From NCBI RefSeq assembly GCF_000214825.1, contig NC_015581.1:496001-560000 (forward strand): a stretch of 64,000 bases of DNA, written 5' to 3'. Source of the stretch: Thiomicrospira cyclica ALM1. GTDB lineage: Bacteria > Pseudomonadota > Gammaproteobacteria > Thiomicrospirales > Thiomicrospiraceae. Shown here in pieces: positions 18,252 to 27,963 of the stretch. The number at the start of each line of letters is the position of its first letter. The stretch's first letter is position 1. The notes under the pieces were generated by a model. It was not told the origin of the DNA and searched no databases. It worked only from the letters and a program-made list of their open reading frames with translations. The translations under genes and the position numbers were made by a program.

Positions 18252-19790
18252 TTAACCAACACCTAGGGCTTTCAGCATCGGGTATTCACGCTCTAAGAAG
18301 TGGGTTGCGCGTTGGGTCAGTTCCGCCAGATTATCTTCAGCGGACTCCAGGGTGCGGCCATATTTCATGACCCCTTCACCGAGGGGCTCTAAAATCGCCC
18401 AAACATACTTAGCCAGGTCTTCTGCCGAGGTTTGTCCTTGTTGATAGCCTTGTAAAAAGAGTTGACTAAAACGCGCCACTTCAATGCCACCACCGGTCAC
18501 CGGACAGGCTAAAAAATAGATGCTGGCACTGCCATGGGCTTTGGTCAGCAATGCTTGATTGAATTTGTCGCAACGTCCCTGCACCGCCGCTATAGCCTCA
18601 TCACTTTGAGCGGATTGAATTTCTCCGCGATGGGTGAAAATAAACATCGCTTGAACAATTTCTTGCAGACCAATTTTGCCATGACTCGCTAGGGCTTGTT
18701 CAATCTCGCCCAGAGTATGAACCTGATAATCAGCAAGATAATCTAAAATCGGGTTATAAATATCGGCCGCTAAATCAGCAATGCCCAGTGCACCTTCCAA
18801 GACCAATGAAATAGCGCCACGGGGTTTGGTCATTACCACGCGCTCGGCGCGTAAAGCATTAACCACTTCAACAGGATTTAGGTTTTGCGCACCCTTGATC
18901 CAGTAATCTTTGCGGAATTTTTTATCCACACAGAAGTCGCGGGTATTTTCTTTTAAGGCGATATCATCAATTTGATTGAGCAGTTGTTGCTGTTCGGCTG
19001 ACAAATTAATCGCCTCAATCAAATCAAGGTAGCTGGCCGAGCTGGCGTAATCTAATTTTGCCTCTGCCATGACTTCGGCCATGTCCGCGAAGTCCATCGG
19101 CTGCCAATCACGGTTAAAGTATTCATGCGCCAGATAGTGAGGGTCTTGACCCAGTAGTTCTTGCAGTTTCGGTGCCACTTGGCTGTTCGCGGTGGCGTGC
19201 AACGGATGGGTTTTGATGACTTGATCCGCAAATTGTAAGGCTTGACGAATTCGTTGCGCACTACCTTCGCCAGCTGCGCCCATCCGCTGGGTATGTTGTA
19301 CCAGCAGACGACGTAACGGCATAATTTGCGCCCAACCAACTTGGGTGTTGTAGCTCACATAGACGACACCGCCGACTTTCAGGTTCTTCTTGATAAAAGC
19401 CATAATCAGTTGGCGGTTTTCAGCGGAAACCCAGGTCCAAACACCGTGTAGGCAGATAAAGTCAAATTTAGGCAGGTCATCGCGCGCTAAAAACTCGGCA
19501 AAGGATTCATCGGTAAATTGGGCGTTAGCACCACTGGTATTAACTAGGTTTTGGGCAAAGAGTGCTTGAGACGGCAGAAAGTCATTGCCCCACCATTGCG
19601 GCACCGCGGCACTGGCGTGGATGGCGGCACTCAAACCCTGGCCAAAACCTAATTCGCAGGCGGTCGTTACTTTAGGCGGTTCAATACCAGCGTTTAACAA
19701 GGCTAAGCGCATGCGCAGCGGGTTGAGCTCCTTGTAATAGCCATAGGTATAGCCAATATCTGCAACATAACCTGATGTCCAATCACTCAT
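18252..19790 (-). CDS. Class I SAM methyltransferase with methyltransferase regulatory domain (copy 1)
   Basis: A 512-aa cytoplasmic protein with SAM motif I seen as CELGFGQGLSAAIHASA near residue 43 and the strand FDFICLHGVWTWVSAENR near residue 110. The middle GVVYVSYNTQVGWAQIMPLRRLL is typical of methyltransferases carrying the regulatory domain (MethyTransf_Reg). The C-terminal 250 residues are helical. Substrate unknown; relatives act on proteins or on polysaccharide precursors. It is paralogous along its whole length to the 511-aa gene at 48087-49622. It converges on hslV with only 11 bp between stops. Confidence 0.75.
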   Translation of the reverse strand: MSDWTSGYVADIGYTYGYYKELNPLRMRLALLNAGIEPPKVTTACELGFGQGLSAAIHASAAVPQWWGNDFLPSQALFAQNLVNTSGANAQFTDESFAEFLARDDLPKFDFICLHGVWTWVSAENRQLIMAFIKKNLKVGGVVYVSYNTQVGWAQIMPLRRLLVQHTQRMGAAGEGSAQRIRQALQFADQVIKTHPLHATANSQVAPKLQELLGQDPHYLAHEYFNRDWQPMDFADMAEVMAEAKLDYASSASYLDLIEAINLSAEQQQLLNQIDDIALKENTRDFCVDKKFRKDYWIKGAQNLNPVEVVNALRAERVVMTKPRGAISLVLEGALGIADLAADIYNPILDYLADYQVHTLGEIEQALASHGKIGLQEIVQAMFIFTHRGEIQSAQSDEAIAAVQGRCDKFNQALLTKAHGSASIYFLACPVTGGGIEVARFSQLFLQGYQQGQTSAEDLAKYVWAILEPLGEGVMKYGRTLESAEDNLAELTQRATHFLEREYPMLKALGVG

Positions 19791-19826
19791 CTGTCTGTCC
19801 TTTTAGCGATCTTTGATTGTGGCTCA

Positions 19827-20693
19827 TTATAACCCTTCAAATGGGTTAGACCGAGGCCTTTGTGGTTCGGTGGCTGTTTCGCTATGAGCGATATCGGGTT
19901 TGGGTAGCCAGCTGGCTGTTTTGCCACTGAAAAAATAAACGCTTAAGCCAATCCATTCGCGCCAACCCGGTTCTAAAGCCTTTAAGTGGTCGTAAAAATC
20001 AAAATCAATTTGACGTAGTTCGGCACTATTGCTGCGATAGTCCACCGGATAGGGAATGACATTAACCCCTTGTTTGCGGGCGATACCGACCGAACGCGGC
20101 ATATGAAAAGCCGAGGTAATCAGCAGATAGGTGCCGTCTGGTTTTAACAAGGGTTGCAGATTACGAAAGTTTTCATAAGTATTGCGTGATTCGGACTCCA
20201 GGATTAACCGAGAGGGCAGCAGGCCAAGATCATTAAAAATCTGTTGTGCAATATGGCCTTCGGCACCGGTGTTTTGTAGTTGGATAGAACCACTGCCGCC
20301 ACTAAAAATGACCGGCGCAAAGGGGTAGATATGAGCCAGTTTTTTGGCGGCAATATAGCGATCGCCGCCTAAACCCAGTTCAGCAACATTCCAACTTAGC
20401 GAGCGTTTTAAATCTTCGCCGCCGCCGAGAATAATAATGCCATCAATCTGTGCCGGTAGTTGGGCGGGTTGACTAAAGCGTTGCTCTAGCGGTTGGATAA
20501 TCCAATCACCAACTGGGTAGCTAAGAACCAGGCCTGCTAAGAGGGTATTAGTGACGAGCAGCCATCTCGCAATACGTTGTAGTTTTAGCAGCAGCAGTAA
20601 TGTGCCGACGATAAATAACATGATTATTAAATTGCCTGGGCTGAGTAAAGCCCAAGCTAATTTGGAAAGGTAAAAAAACAAGGTATCAGTCAT
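19827..20693 (-). CDS. DUF218 / YdcF-ElyC family membrane protein
   Basis: 288 aa with two N-terminal membrane segments (residues about 8-33 and 40-62) and a cytoplasmic or periplasmic DUF218 domain. Domain landmarks are DGIIILGGGEDL near residue 86, FSGGSGS near 127, LILESESRNTYEN near 160, LLITSAFHMPRSVGIARKQG near 190 and YPVDYR. This arrangement matches ElyC, an envelope factor affecting lipid-carrier use in E. coli. The proline-rich end is hydrophilic. It is divergent from clpB, with a 111-bp gap that holds the clpB promoter. Confidence 0.82.
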   Translation of the reverse strand: MTDTLFFYLSKLAWALLSPGNLIIMLFIVGTLLLLLKLQRIARWLLVTNTLLAGLVLSYPVGDWIIQPLEQRFSQPAQLPAQIDGIIILGGGEDLKRSLSWNVAELGLGGDRYIAAKKLAHIYPFAPVIFSGGSGSIQLQNTGAEGHIAQQIFNDLGLLPSRLILESESRNTYENFRNLQPLLKPDGTYLLITSAFHMPRSVGIARKQGVNVIPYPVDYRSNSAELRQIDFDFYDHLKALEPGWREWIGLSVYFFSGKTASWLPKPDIAHSETATEPQRPRSNPFEGL

Positions 20694-20746
20694 GGGTTGC
20701 CCTGTTGTTATTCATTTTAAGTTGTGGATTATTTTGTGTATAAACT

Positions 20747-20776
20747 CTTGAAATAGCCTAGGTTAAATACCATATA
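20747..20776 (+). promoter_or_regulatory. Heat-shock (sigma-32 type) promoter of clpB
   Basis: CTTGAAA at 20747-20753, a 14-base spacer, and TACCATAT at 20768-20775. The sigma-32 consensus is CTTGAAA with N13-14 and CCCCATNT, so the -35 is perfect and the -10 matches at most positions. Transcription would start near 20783, which rules out the upstream ATG at 20784 and supports the clpB start at 20805. Confidence 0.75.
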
Positions 20777-20804
20777 ACTCATAATGGAATTTGAGGATAA
20801 CACG

Positions 20805-23369
20805 ATGATGGATAAATTTACTAGCCAGTTTCAATCGGCTCTAGCGCAAGCGCAATCTCTGGCCAATAGCCAAGATAATCAATTTATTGAACCTGTACAT
20901 ATTTTATCCAGTTTATTGCCTGACCAGGGTCATTTATTGCGCCTAGCCGGTGTCGATGTCAATGGGCTGAATCAAGCCGTGCAGGCCAAACTGAAAACCC
21001 TGCCGCAAGTGAGTGGGGCAGGCGGCGATGTGCAAATCTCGCGTCAAACCGGCGCGATTTTGAATTTAATGGAAAAACAGGCGCAGAAAAATGGCGATGC
21101 CTATATTTCGAGCGAGCTGTTTTTCCAAGCCGCTCTGGAATCCAAAGATCAGGTGGCCGATTTATTAAAGCAAGCGGGGACGACTGAGAGCAGACTCGCT
21201 CAGGCGATTCAACAAGTACGAGGAGGGGAAAGCGTGCAAGACCAAAATGCTGAGTCCACGCGTCAAGCGTTGAAAAAATACACCATAGATTTAACCTCGC
21301 GCGCCGAGTCGGGCAAACTCGATCCGGTGATTGGTCGAGACGACGAAATCCGCCGTGCGATACAGGTTTTGCAACGCCGCACCAAAAACAATCCGGTATT
21401 AATCGGTGAGCCGGGTGTCGGTAAAACCGCGATTGTGGAAGGCTTAGCGCAGCGTATTATCAATGGCGAAGTGCCGGAAGGTTTGCGTAACAAGCGGGTG
21501 TTGTCGCTGGACTTGGGCGCGTTGTTGGCCGGTGCGAAATATCGCGGCGAGTTTGAAGAACGCCTCAAAGCGGTGCTAAAAGACCTGTCGAAAAACGAAG
21601 GCCAGGTGATTTTGTTTATTGATGAAATTCATACCATGGTCGGCGCGGGTAAAGCCGAAGGCGCAATGGACGCAGGTAATATGCTGAAACCGACCCTGGC
21701 GCGCGGTGAGTTGCATTGCATCGGCGCGACCACGCTGAATGAATACCGTGACAATATCGAAAAAGACGCCGCGTTGGAGCGCCGTTTCCAAAAAGTATTG
21801 GTCGATGAACCGACTGAAGAAGATACGATTGCGATTTTGCGCGGCTTAAAAGAACGTTACGAAGTGCATCACGGCGTGGCGATTACCGATCCGGCAATTG
21901 TGGCGGCGGCGCGTTTGTCGCAACGTTATATCACTGACCGCCAACTGCCGGATAAAGCAATTGATTTGATCGATGAAGCCGCCTCGCGTATTCGGATGGA
22001 GATTGACTCTAAACCGGAAGAAATGGACAAGCTTGATCGCCGTTTAATCCAGCTCAAAATGGAGCAGGTGGCGCTGAAAAAAGAGAAAGACGATGCCTCG
22101 AAAAAAAGACTGGAAATCTTAAAAGACCAAATCAAAGAACTAGAAAAACAATATTCCGATTTTGAAGAAGTCTGGAAAAAAGACAAGGCCGCTTTGCAGG
22201 GCGCACAGCAATACAAAGAAGCGCTCGACAAAGCACGTACCGAAATGGAAGCCGCACGCCGTGAAGGCAATTTAGCCAGGATGTCAGAGTTGCAATATGG
22301 CGTGATTCCCGATTTAGAAGCCAAAATCAAAGCGGCTGAAGCGTCGGAAGCGGAAGGCGACGACCACATGCATCTGTTGCGTAATAAAGTCACCGAAGAT
22401 GAAATTGCTGAAGTCGTGTCGCGCTGGACTGGTATCCCGGTGTCGCGCATGATGGAAGGCGAGCGCGAAAAACTTCTGCGTATGGAAGAAAGCCTCAGCG
22501 CCAAAGTGGTTGGTCAAGACGAAGCGGTGAAAGCGGTGTCGGATGCGATTCGTCGTTCGCGCGCCGGATTATCCGACCCGAACAAACCGAATGGTTCGTT
22601 CCTATTCCTTGGCCCAACAGGGGTGGGGAAAACCGAGCTGACCAAATCCTTGGCGGATTTCTTGTTCGATAGCCAAGATGCGATTGTGCGGTTGGATATG
22701 TCGGAGTTTATGGAAAAACACTCGGTCGCACGTTTAATCGGTGCGCCGCCCGGTTATGTCGGTTACGAGCAAGGTGGTTATCTAACCGAAGCCGTGCGCC
22801 GCAAGCCTTACTCGGTGATTCTGCTGGATGAGGTTGAAAAAGCGCACCCAGATGTGTTTAATATTCTGCTGCAAGTGCTGGACGACGGGCGTTTAACCGA
22901 CGGTCAAGGTCGCACGATAGATTTCCGTAACACGGTCATTGTGATGACCTCCAACCTCGGTTCGCAGATTATTCAAGAACTGGCGGGCGAAGCGAATTAC
23001 GATGCCATGAAGTCTGCGGTAATGGATGTGGTCGGTGGCCATTTTCGCCCTGAGTTTGTCAACCGTATTGACGACATTGTGGTGTTCCATCCGCTTGGTA
23101 AAGCGCAAATTCGTGCGATTACCGATATTCAGCTACAGCGTCTGCGTGATCGTTTGGTGGATTTGGATATTAAACTCGATGTGTCGATTCCGGCGCTGGA
23201 TGTGATGGGCGAAGCCGGGTTCGATCCAGTGTATGGCGCGCGTCCGCTTAAACGGGTGATTCAGCAACGCTTAGAAAACCCGCTAGCGCAACGCATCCTA
23301 AAAGGCGAGTTCCTTGCGGGTTCAACTATTCACGTTGAACTGGAAGACGGCGAGCTTAACTTCCACTAA
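20805..23369 (+). CDS. clpB: Disaggregase ClpB
   Basis: Hsp100 AAA+ chaperone that works with DnaK to pull proteins out of aggregates. 854 aa from ATG 20805, close to 857 in E. coli. GAGGA lies about 9 bases upstream, and the promoter rules out an ATG at 20784. N domain residues 1-150, NBD1 Walker [16 protein letters not shown] near 205, Walker [14 protein letters not shown] near 278, long coiled-coil middle domain about 405-525, NBD2 Walker [13 protein letters not shown] near 606, Walker [14 protein letters not shown] near 675. GYVGYEQGG is the NBD2 pore loop. It is followed by an intrinsic terminator and stands as a single-gene heat-shock unit. Confidence 0.97.
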   Translation: MMDKFTSQFQSALAQAQSLANSQDNQFIEPVHILSSLLPDQGHLLRLAGVDVNGLNQAVQAKLKTLPQVSGAGGDVQISRQTGAILNLMEKQAQKNGDAYISSELFFQAALESKDQVADLLKQAGTTESRLAQAIQQVRGGESVQDQNAESTRQALKKYTIDLTSRAESGKLDPVIGRDDEIRRAIQVLQRRTKNNPVLIGEPGVGKTAIVEGLAQRIINGEVPEGLRNKRVLSLDLGALLAGAKYRGEFEERLKAVLKDLSKNEGQVILFIDEIHTMVGAGKAEGAMDAGNMLKPTLARGELHCIGATTLNEYRDNIEKDAALERRFQKVLVDEPTEEDTIAILRGLKERYEVHHGVAITDPAIVAAARLSQRYITDRQLPDKAIDLIDEAASRIRMEIDSKPEEMDKLDRRLIQLKMEQVALKKEKDDASKKRLEILKDQIKELEKQYSDFEEVWKKDKAALQGAQQYKEALDKARTEMEAARREGNLARMSELQYGVIPDLEAKIKAAEASEAEGDDHMHLLRNKVTEDEIAEVVSRWTGIPVSRMMEGEREKLLRMEESLSAKVVGQDEAVKAVSDAIRRSRAGLSDPNKPNGSFLFLGPTGVGKTELTKSLADFLFDSQDAIVRLDMSEFMEKHSVARLIGAPPGYVGYEQGGYLTEAVRRKPYSVILLDEVEKAHPDVFNILLQVLDDGRLTDGQGRTIDFRNTVIVMTSNLGSQIIQELAGEANYDAMKSAVMDVVGGHFRPEFVNRIDDIVVFHPLGKAQIRAITDIQLQRLRDRLVDLDIKLDVSIPALDVMGEAGFDPVYGARPLKRVIQQRLENPLAQRILKGEFLAGSTIHVELEDGELNFH

Positions 23370-23412
23370 CTGCAATTAACGTTTATCTGCGTTAACTGTC
23401 ATAACGCACCCA

Positions 23413-23435
23413 ACCCCGCACACGCGGGGTTTTTT
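23413..23435 (+). terminator. Intrinsic terminator of clpB
   Basis: Perfect 7-bp stem ACCCCGC / GCGGGGT with an ACAC loop and a run of six Ts, 44 bp after the clpB stop. Confidence 0.92.
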
Positions 23436-23440
23436 ACATC

Positions 23441-23467
23441 AAAAACCTTACCACCAGGTCTGGTGGT
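23441..23467 (-). terminator. Intrinsic terminator of the AsmA gene
   Basis: On the minus strand an 8-bp stem ACCACCAG / CTGGTGGT with a 2-base centre begins at the asmA stop codon and is followed, after a few bases, by five Ts. The stem is one base off the iterated palindrome ACCAGGCCTGGT (GT in place of GCC at the centre). It faces the clpB terminator in the same convergent gap. Confidence 0.6.
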
Positions 23468-26040
23468 TAAAAAGGTAAACGGCGGCGCAGGTTTTCGAGC
23501 ATCTCGCCCCCACGCTCTTCAAGCTGTTGTTGAATCTGTTCGCCTATGCGCTCTTTTTGTTCTTCCACTTGTTTTTCGATTTGCTGCTGAATCCGTTCTT
23601 GCTCTTGGCGTAAGCGCTCTTCCACTTCTTGGCGAGCACGGCTTTCCAGCAGTGATGCTAAGTCTAATGACACTCTCGGACGAATCAGTGGCCCGGTCAG
23701 TTTCACCGGGATAGTTAGGCCCGCTAGATTGTTTAAATCAGCACCATCTTGTCCAACCGCAGATGCCACAATGCTGGTCCGTACCAGATAGTCCAATTCT
23801 TGTTTTGGCAGATTAATCGTTCCTTCACCCCGTATACGCATAAAAGGAGCTTCCGCCGTTAAACGTTCGGTGATCACGATGCCTTGTTTGATGGTTGCCT
23901 GCAGGTCCATGGCGCTAAAGTCGGTTTGTAATGGGCCTTCGTCGGCATTGGCGCGTTGGCCTTGGAATAAAGCTTGTGCATCGCGAACTGATTTGGCGAG
24001 GTTAAAGCCCTTAACGGCACCATCCCTTAGATTGAGGGTCAGCGACCCATTTAAGTTTTCTTGCCATTGGCTAATGCGATCACCTGTGGTGGTTAAATCC
24101 GCTTGCACCAGGCCTGTTCCTGATAAGCGATCAAAATCAACGAAACTGGTGATGACCTCACCAATCGGGATATCGCGGCTGTTCAGTTTGATAGCCATTT
24201 TGGGTTGATCAGCACGCACATCAAGCTGGGCACTTGCCTGAGCTTGAGTATTGAATAGCTCGGCACGGAGCTCCGATAGATCTAAAACACCGTCTTTCGC
24301 CTTGATTGCCACCAGGATATTGGCTATGTTTAACTGATCAAAGGTGAGTTGACCCACGCGTAATTGACCATCTAAGTCTAAACTACGCAACAGTTCATTA
24401 GGTAGCTCCAACACAAACTCCGTTTGATCTTCTGGCTTAGGTTCAGGTTCGCTAACATCTGCTGGCTTAGGAGGCATGTAATCATTCAGGTTCAATTGAT
24501 TCAGTGACAGATTCCAACGCGCTAATAGCTTATCACCCGGTTGCAGTTCGCCTTGGCCTGTAAGCTGGCTGCTATCCAGCGCTAGTTTGAGGTTGTTGAT
24601 GGCAATATTGGGTGCCTTATCACCCAGTGTGACGCGGCTATTAAAACTGAGTGCCAGCGTTTCTAGGGTATTTGCCTTGGCCATCTCGGGCAGTTCGACC
24701 TGCAGTTGATTGAGCAGTTTGCGCAAATTAAAGCTGTCAATCGCAACTTGGCTGGTAATGATGGGGGCTGTTTGTAGCTGGGTAATGTCGACTTGTGTTT
24801 TCAAAACGAGATCGAGAACCGCCAATTGTAAATGGTCAATTTGCAGGGTTTGTTCGCCAAGATTCGCTTGGACTTGCGTTTTGAGGTCGAAATTAGTTTT
24901 TCCTACCGGAAGTAGCGGGGTGTCAAGGGCACCGCTTAATAGGATGCTGGGTATTGATACGACTAGCGTATCGAGTTTGGCATCCAGCTCGGTCAAGTTA
25001 AGATTAAGATCCAGGCTGTTAAGCAGTTGCTCATCACTTGATTGGGCAGGACCTTTAGCTGCTAAGGTGAGATTAAACTCGGGCAACTTGAGCTGTTGTT
25101 CAGCAAGATTGAATGAGGCGTGGCTCACCTTGCCTTGACCGCTTAGCGATGCAATCGTTTGATTTTGCTGTAATTGTGCGCTTATGTCTAGGGTTAAGTC
25201 TGCCAAACTAAACAGCTGTTGTTCAAGATTGAGATCAATGGTTGGTAAATTTAGGCGCAGGGTTGATGATTGGATAGGCAACTCGAGACTGCTCAGATCG
25301 AGCGCAAGTGAGAGATCTTTTACGCTGAGTTCAAGTTGCTCATTAACACGAGTATCAATGCTGAACTGCCATGTCAGATTCAGTTGCGGATCCTGAACAG
25401 CTAAATTACCCGCCAGTTTTAGATTAAAAAATTGATTAAGACGAATGACGTTGGTTGTAACGTTAAGGTTATCCATTTCAATGCGTTGATTAGTGGCCTG
25501 GTCATCCCAAATAAAGGCGGCGTTTTGAATCCGAATGCCCTCAATAGCTAAGTTTTGCAATTGCGCTGTTATGGTGTCCGTATCAGTCGGCGTGGTTGCT
25601 GTGACCGGTTCCGTTTGCTCGTCTGCTTGGCTGGTTGCTGTTTCGGGGAGGAGGTCTTGCCAGTTGGTAGTACCTTCCGCATTACGAGCTAAATAGACCG
25701 ATAGGCCATTGAGCTCTAGGGTGTCGACAGCAAGTTCCTTGCGTAATAAAGGCATGAGTGCTACACCAACGCGCATCTGCGCAATAGAGAGCATATAGGG
25801 TTCATCAAAGCCGGCGGCATTGCTTAGCTTTACGTCAGTAATGGCTAAGCCAATAGTCGGATAAAGCGTTAAGCTTATGTCATCCAAACTGAGTTCACGG
25901 CCGGTGTGTTGATTGACGAGCTGGCTCATTTGATCACGATATTTGTTAGCATCAAATGTGAGCAAAAAGAGGGTGGCGCCAATTACTAACACGAGTGTTA
26001 AACCCAGAGTGATTTTAACTATCCAACCAAGCCATTTCAT
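23467..26040 (-). CDS. AsmA family protein
   Basis: A large envelope protein of the AsmA/TamB-like superfamily, thought to bridge the inner membrane and periplasm in phospholipid transport or outer-membrane assembly. 857 aa. A single N-terminal membrane segment (residues about 6-27) is followed by the typical start DANKYRDQMSQLVNQHTGRELSL (in two halves, residues 30-52). Then come repetitive beta strands and the conserved AsmA C-terminal block LNLRDGAVKGFNLAKSVRDA near residue 675. The last 60 residues form a Q/E/R-rich coiled coil ahead of LRRRLPF. It is convergent with clpB and has its own terminator. Confidence 0.88.
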   Translation of the reverse strand: MKWLGWIVKITLGLTLVLVIGATLFLLTFDANKYRDQMSQLVNQHTGRELSLDDISLTLYPTIGLAITDVKLSNAAGFDEPYMLSIAQMRVGVALMPLLRKELAVDTLELNGLSVYLARNAEGTTNWQDLLPETATSQADEQTEPVTATTPTDTDTITAQLQNLAIEGIRIQNAAFIWDDQATNQRIEMDNLNVTTNVIRLNQFFNLKLAGNLAVQDPQLNLTWQFSIDTRVNEQLELSVKDLSLALDLSSLELPIQSSTLRLNLPTIDLNLEQQLFSLADLTLDISAQLQQNQTIASLSGQGKVSHASFNLAEQQLKLPEFNLTLAAKGPAQSSDEQLLNSLDLNLNLTELDAKLDTLVVSIPSILLSGALDTPLLPVGKTNFDLKTQVQANLGEQTLQIDHLQLAVLDLVLKTQVDITQLQTAPIITSQVAIDSFNLRKLLNQLQVELPEMAKANTLETLALSFNSRVTLGDKAPNIAINNLKLALDSSQLTGQGELQPGDKLLARWNLSLNQLNLNDYMPPKPADVSEPEPKPEDQTEFVLELPNELLRSLDLDGQLRVGQLTFDQLNIANILVAIKAKDGVLDLSELRAELFNTQAQASAQLDVRADQPKMAIKLNSRDIPIGEVITSFVDFDRLSGTGLVQADLTTTGDRISQWQENLNGSLTLNLRDGAVKGFNLAKSVRDAQALFQGQRANADEGPLQTDFSAMDLQATIKQGIVITERLTAEAPFMRIRGEGTINLPKQELDYLVRTSIVASAVGQDGADLNNLAGLTIPVKLTGPLIRPRVSLDLASLLESRARQEVEERLRQEQERIQQQIEKQVEEQKERIGEQIQQQLEERGGEMLENLRRRLPF

Positions 26041-26122
26041 CAGTATTTACTCCAAACATATTTTAGTAAATACTAGCAGATCCTTGTGCTTAAAAGAATC
26101 TAGGGATGTGTGTTATTTGGTG

Positions 26123-26950
26123 TTATAAATTATTTTCAAAAGCATTTTTTCGATGCTTTTCTATCAGTTCAATGATCGCATCAGCGACAATATCAGGACG
26201 TTGTCGCTGCATGGTATGGCCTGAATCCACTTGGTGCCAGTCGGCTTGCGGATAAATCTTAGCAAGGTCCTTTCGCTTTGAGATAACGTGATTTCTGGCG
26301 GCTTGATCGCGGCTATAATCCTGCCCGGCCACCAAAATTATTATGGGCAACTGCTTAGGGTTAGGCTTCGCAAGTACAGCTTGTCCAGTGGTTGTTAAGC
26401 CAAAGAGCTCCGCTTTTTCTGTGCTTGAGGTAAAAATATTAAAACCTAAGCGACTAAAGAAATTCCAATTTTCATAAGCACCGCGGTTTTCCATTTGGGT
26501 TGGGTGAACGGAATCAACCAACAGCAAGCCAGCTAACTCGTCGGCGTAGCTGCGGGCAAAATATTGTGCATATAGTCCGCCCAGAGAGTGGCCTACAAGC
26601 AGGTAGGGTGGTTCGATTTGTTGTTGTGCTAACAGTTCGCGCAGTTCTGCCACAATAAACTTGCCGGTTCTAGGCTGGTCACTGGGTTCCGAGCGTCCAT
26701 AATCAGCGCGATTATAGACGAGGTAATTAACATCATCGGGTAATAGCGGCAGTACACCTTGCCAGGTGGTTAATTTAGATGTTAGCCCATTTTCAAATAC
26801 AATGGTGACATCGCCTTGACGGTCTTGGTGAATAAATTCGACTTGGCGATCAGTAATCATTGTTTTTTGAGTAGGGATTTGTGCACAGCCAGAGAGAAGG
26901 ACTATCTTCATCAGGAGGATTCCTAAAATTGATAATTTGCGCGTGTTCAT
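26123..26950 (-). CDS. Alpha/beta-hydrolase lipoprotein
   Basis: A 275-aa predicted lipoprotein: MNTRKLSILGILLMKIVLLSGC ends in a lipobox LLSGC, so Cys22 would be acylated. Hydrolase motifs follow: oxyanion region VFENGLTS, nucleophile elbow GHSLGGLYA (Ser) near residue 122, acid region VDSVHPTQ, and a late His in VDSGHTMQRQRP near residue 255. Substrate unknown. ATG at 26950 is preferred because AAAGGA lies 5 bases upstream and the signal peptide begins there; an earlier in-frame ATG at 26977 lacks one. It is divergent from the SMR gene with a 100-bp gap. Confidence 0.82.
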   Translation of the reverse strand: MNTRKLSILGILLMKIVLLSGCAQIPTQKTMITDRQVEFIHQDRQGDVTIVFENGLTSKLTTWQGVLPLLPDDVNYLVYNRADYGRSEPSDQPRTGKFIVAELRELLAQQQIEPPYLLVGHSLGGLYAQYFARSYADELAGLLLVDSVHPTQMENRGAYENWNFFSRLGFNIFTSSTEKAELFGLTTTGQAVLAKPNPKQLPIIILVAGQDYSRDQAARNHVISKRKDLAKIYPQADWHQVDSGHTMQRQRPDIVADAIIELIEKHRKNAFENNL

Positions 26951-27050
26951 GAAATCCTTTGAACTGTAAATAATCAATCATAAACTAGGGTAGCCAAAAA
27001 CTGGGCTACTAAAAACAAAAAAATAAGAATTAATAGGTAGGGGGTGCTCG

Positions 27051-27383
27051 TTGAATGTTTGGTTGCTATTAAGTTTGGCGATTGTGTCAGAGGTTATTGG
27101 TACGAGTGCCTTAAAAATGAGCGATGGATTTACTAAATTTTGGCCTTCGATGGTTGTGGTCATTGGTTATGGTTTGGCGTTTTACTTGTTGTCGCTCACA
27201 CTCAGACAGATTCCCGTAGGTGTGGCTTATGCCATTTGGGCGGGCGCCGGGATTGCTCTGATAACGCTGATTGGTTGGGTTGTATTTAAGCAGTCTTTGG
27301 ATTTAGCGGCGGTTTTAGGTATCGCACTCATTATTAGTGGTGTGGTGGTGCTACAGGTCTTTTCAAAAGTGGGTGGACATTAG
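27051..27383 (+). CDS. SMR family multidrug or guanidinium exporter (EmrE-like)
   Basis: A four-helix inner-membrane proton antiporter of 110 aa, the usual SMR length. The catalytic Glu is in SEVIGTSALKMSDGFTKF at residue 13, with the downstream GYGLAFYLLSLTLRQIPVGVAYAIWAG block (residues 42-68) and GIALIISGVVVLQ in helix 4. The start is TTG with AGGGGGTG upstream; the first Met codon otherwise lies too far inside. The substrate (quaternary ammonium or guanidinium) cannot be told from sequence alone. Confidence 0.9.
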   Translation: MNVWLLLSLAIVSEVIGTSALKMSDGFTKFWPSMVVVIGYGLAFYLLSLTLRQIPVGVAYAIWAGAGIALITLIGWVVFKQSLDLAAVLGIALIISGVVVLQVFSKVGGH

Positions 27384-27657
27384 CAAGTCAGGGCTGTATC
27401 GCAGTGGGTTGGTTGATTGATAAACGCAACACATGAAAATTTTAGAAATGGGGGTCAACTGTTTTAGAGTGGTTAGCTTAAACAGCGCGGTTGGCAAAAG
27501 TCTTCAAAACTCGGTAATGGTTATTGGGAATACGGCGTTTTTAAACATATCGTGACTGAATAGAGAGTTCAGCAGATGCCTAAATCATGATAGTAAGTGG
27601 CGGGATATTATTCCTATAATGTTGATATTTATGGGAACATAGTCCAATTGGGGGGGT
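27384..27657. other. Intergenic region upstream of the decayed hipBA locus
   Basis: 274 bp without a supported gene. The only structure seen is the imperfect inverted repeat at 27611-27637 just before the antitoxin gene. The remainder shows no palindromic repeat copy, RNA gene or terminator. Confidence 0.5.
27611..27637. promoter_or_regulatory. Imperfect inverted repeat upstream of hipB (locus 1), candidate operator
   Basis: Arms TTCCTATAA and TTATGGGAA (8 of 9 complementary) are separated by 9 bases, ending 20 bp before the antitoxin GTG. TTCC/GGGAA half-sites recall the ATCC/GGAT half-sites of HipB operators. Confidence 0.4.
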
Positions 27658-27963
27658 GTGGCTAAGCGTGATTTGCATAATATACTGTTTCCAAAGCAAC
27701 GAAAAATCCTCGCTTTTTTTGGTGAAGACTTGTTGCTAGCTATGAAGCGTCGTGGTTTTACGAAAAAGTTGTTGTGTGAGCGAACCGGTTTTGATCCTAA
27801 AACCCTTAACAAGGTTTTTGCGGGTGGTCCGGGGGTTGCTATCGGCACTTACTTGAAGGTTATGGCGGTGTTGGGAATGGAAAACAATTTTGCGGAGATG
27901 GCCGCTCACGATGAAGTGGGTATCAAACTGCAAAACATCAAATTGTTGGGTGGTTCGAAATGA
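27658..27963 (+). CDS. HipB-like helix-turn-helix antitoxin (locus 1)
   Basis: A 101-aa XRE-type DNA-binding protein starting at GTG, with a G-rich ribosome-binding site immediately before it. The HTH lies at LLLAMKRRGFTKKLLCERTGFDPKTLNKVF (residues 27-56, cited in parts: RRGFTKKLLCERTG and DPKTLNKVF). The protein overlaps the truncated hipA by 4 bases (ATGA). It appears intact although its toxin is broken, so it could now act as an orphan repressor or an antitoxin for another HipA in the window. Confidence 0.65.
   Translation: MAKRDLHNILFPKQRKILAFFGEDLLLAMKRRGFTKKLLCERTGFDPKTLNKVFAGGPGVAIGTYLKVMAVLGMENNFAEMAAHDEVGIKLQNIKLLGGSK

Noticed and set aside
20784-20804. ATG at 20784 as clpB start
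   Set aside because: It coincides with the predicted transcription start and lacks a ribosome-binding site; ATG at 20805 gives the family N-terminus.
21926-22504. A 192-codon open frame antisense to clpB, rich in Ser and Arg
   Set aside because: It mirrors the codon bias of the clpB coiled-coil region, has no ribosome-binding site or recognised domain, and ClpB is certain on the other strand.
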